Source of the DNA: Nitrobacter winogradskyi
GTDB lineage: Bacteria; Pseudomonadota; Alphaproteobacteria; Rhizobiales; Xanthobacteraceae
DNA: 64,000 nt
Assembly (NCBI RefSeq): GCF_006539545.1
Contig: NZ_BJNF01000016.1
Span: 62,001 to 126,000 of the forward strand
Reading direction: 5' to 3'
Within the stretch, counting starts at the first letter, position 1, and each line of letters opens with the position of its first letter. Positions 63,999 through 64,000 of this stretch are shown in pieces. The notes beneath the pieces are model-generated. The model ran no database searches and was not told the DNA's origin. It saw nothing but the letters and a program-made list of their open reading frames with translations. Both the position numbers and the translations under genes were made by a program.

Positions 63999-64000
63999 CG

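Overview
The window is high-GC, densely coded DNA from an alphaproteobacterium, most likely of the Bradyrhizobium/Nitrobacter/Rhodopseudomonas/Afipia group (Bradyrhizobiaceae). The basis is the branched-chain amino-acid transporter cluster with a small extra membrane gene, a CO-dehydrogenase-type cox accessory cluster, a groESL operon under a CIRCE operator, a Tim44-domain protein, DUF1491, DUF3126 and usg genes, and many short palindromic intergenic repeats. No rRNA, CRISPR array, prophage or intact insertion sequence was seen. One tRNA gene, Leu(UAA), and one tRNA relic are present.

Layout. 1-2100: a P1-family peptidase and the thiol-disulfide transporter CcdA. 2300-7811: a leftward livHMGF-DUF-livK operon for branched-chain amino-acid uptake. 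8288-9728: a small membrane protein and an enol-lactonase-like hydrolase. 9865-16715: a molybdenum-hydroxylase (coxG-S-M-D-E-F-like) cluster. It has the small FeS and medium FAD subunits and the maturation genes, but no large catalytic subunit where one is expected. Its last gene, a MoCF/MobA-like fusion, carries a one-base frameshift in a G6 run. This looks like a decaying molybdoenzyme locus. 16746-21819: a BcsS-like outer-membrane protein, DUF72/DUF488 genes and two membrane glycosyltransferases. 21874-24407: groESL with terminator, promoter and CIRCE, plus a small low-GC gene. 24717-31723: housekeeping and small genes (usg, CinA-like, Gpt, HCCA isomerase, tRNA-Leu, M29 aminopeptidase, FAD monooxygenase, zinc-finger protein). 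32208-39331: membrane proteins, a hydrolase, cysE, gamma carbonic anhydrase and FKBP. 39698-43504: a more AT-rich stretch with a BTLCP protease, an array of TTGAWTCAA motifs, two decayed transposase fragments and a porin. 43613-50300: PilZ, purB, DUF1491, Tim44, GFA, a methyltransferase and a SET-domain protein. 50680-57314: a valine/isobutyrate catabolic cluster (thiolase, mmsA, isobutyryl-CoA dehydrogenase, 3-hydroxyisobutyryl-CoA hydrolase, mmsB, MaoC). 57336-63998: a TIGR03862-type flavoprotein, an ABC-F ATPase, a DUF188 protein, a Ppx/GppA phosphatase, rlmE and a methyltransferase that may run off the right edge.

The valine cluster and the liv operon fit together: branched-chain amino acids are imported, then valine carbon flows from isobutyryl-CoA through 3-hydroxyisobutyrate to propionyl-CoA. 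The most distinctive non-coding feature is a family of mosaic palindromes bounded by TAGAGC/GCTCTA ends. They occupy at least a dozen intergenic spaces and in four cases supply the stop codon of the neighbouring gene. No clearly new multi-gene system was found. The strongest leads are the cox cluster without a catalytic subunit, the TTGAWTCAA array, the repeats, the truncated tRNA and the SET-domain protein.
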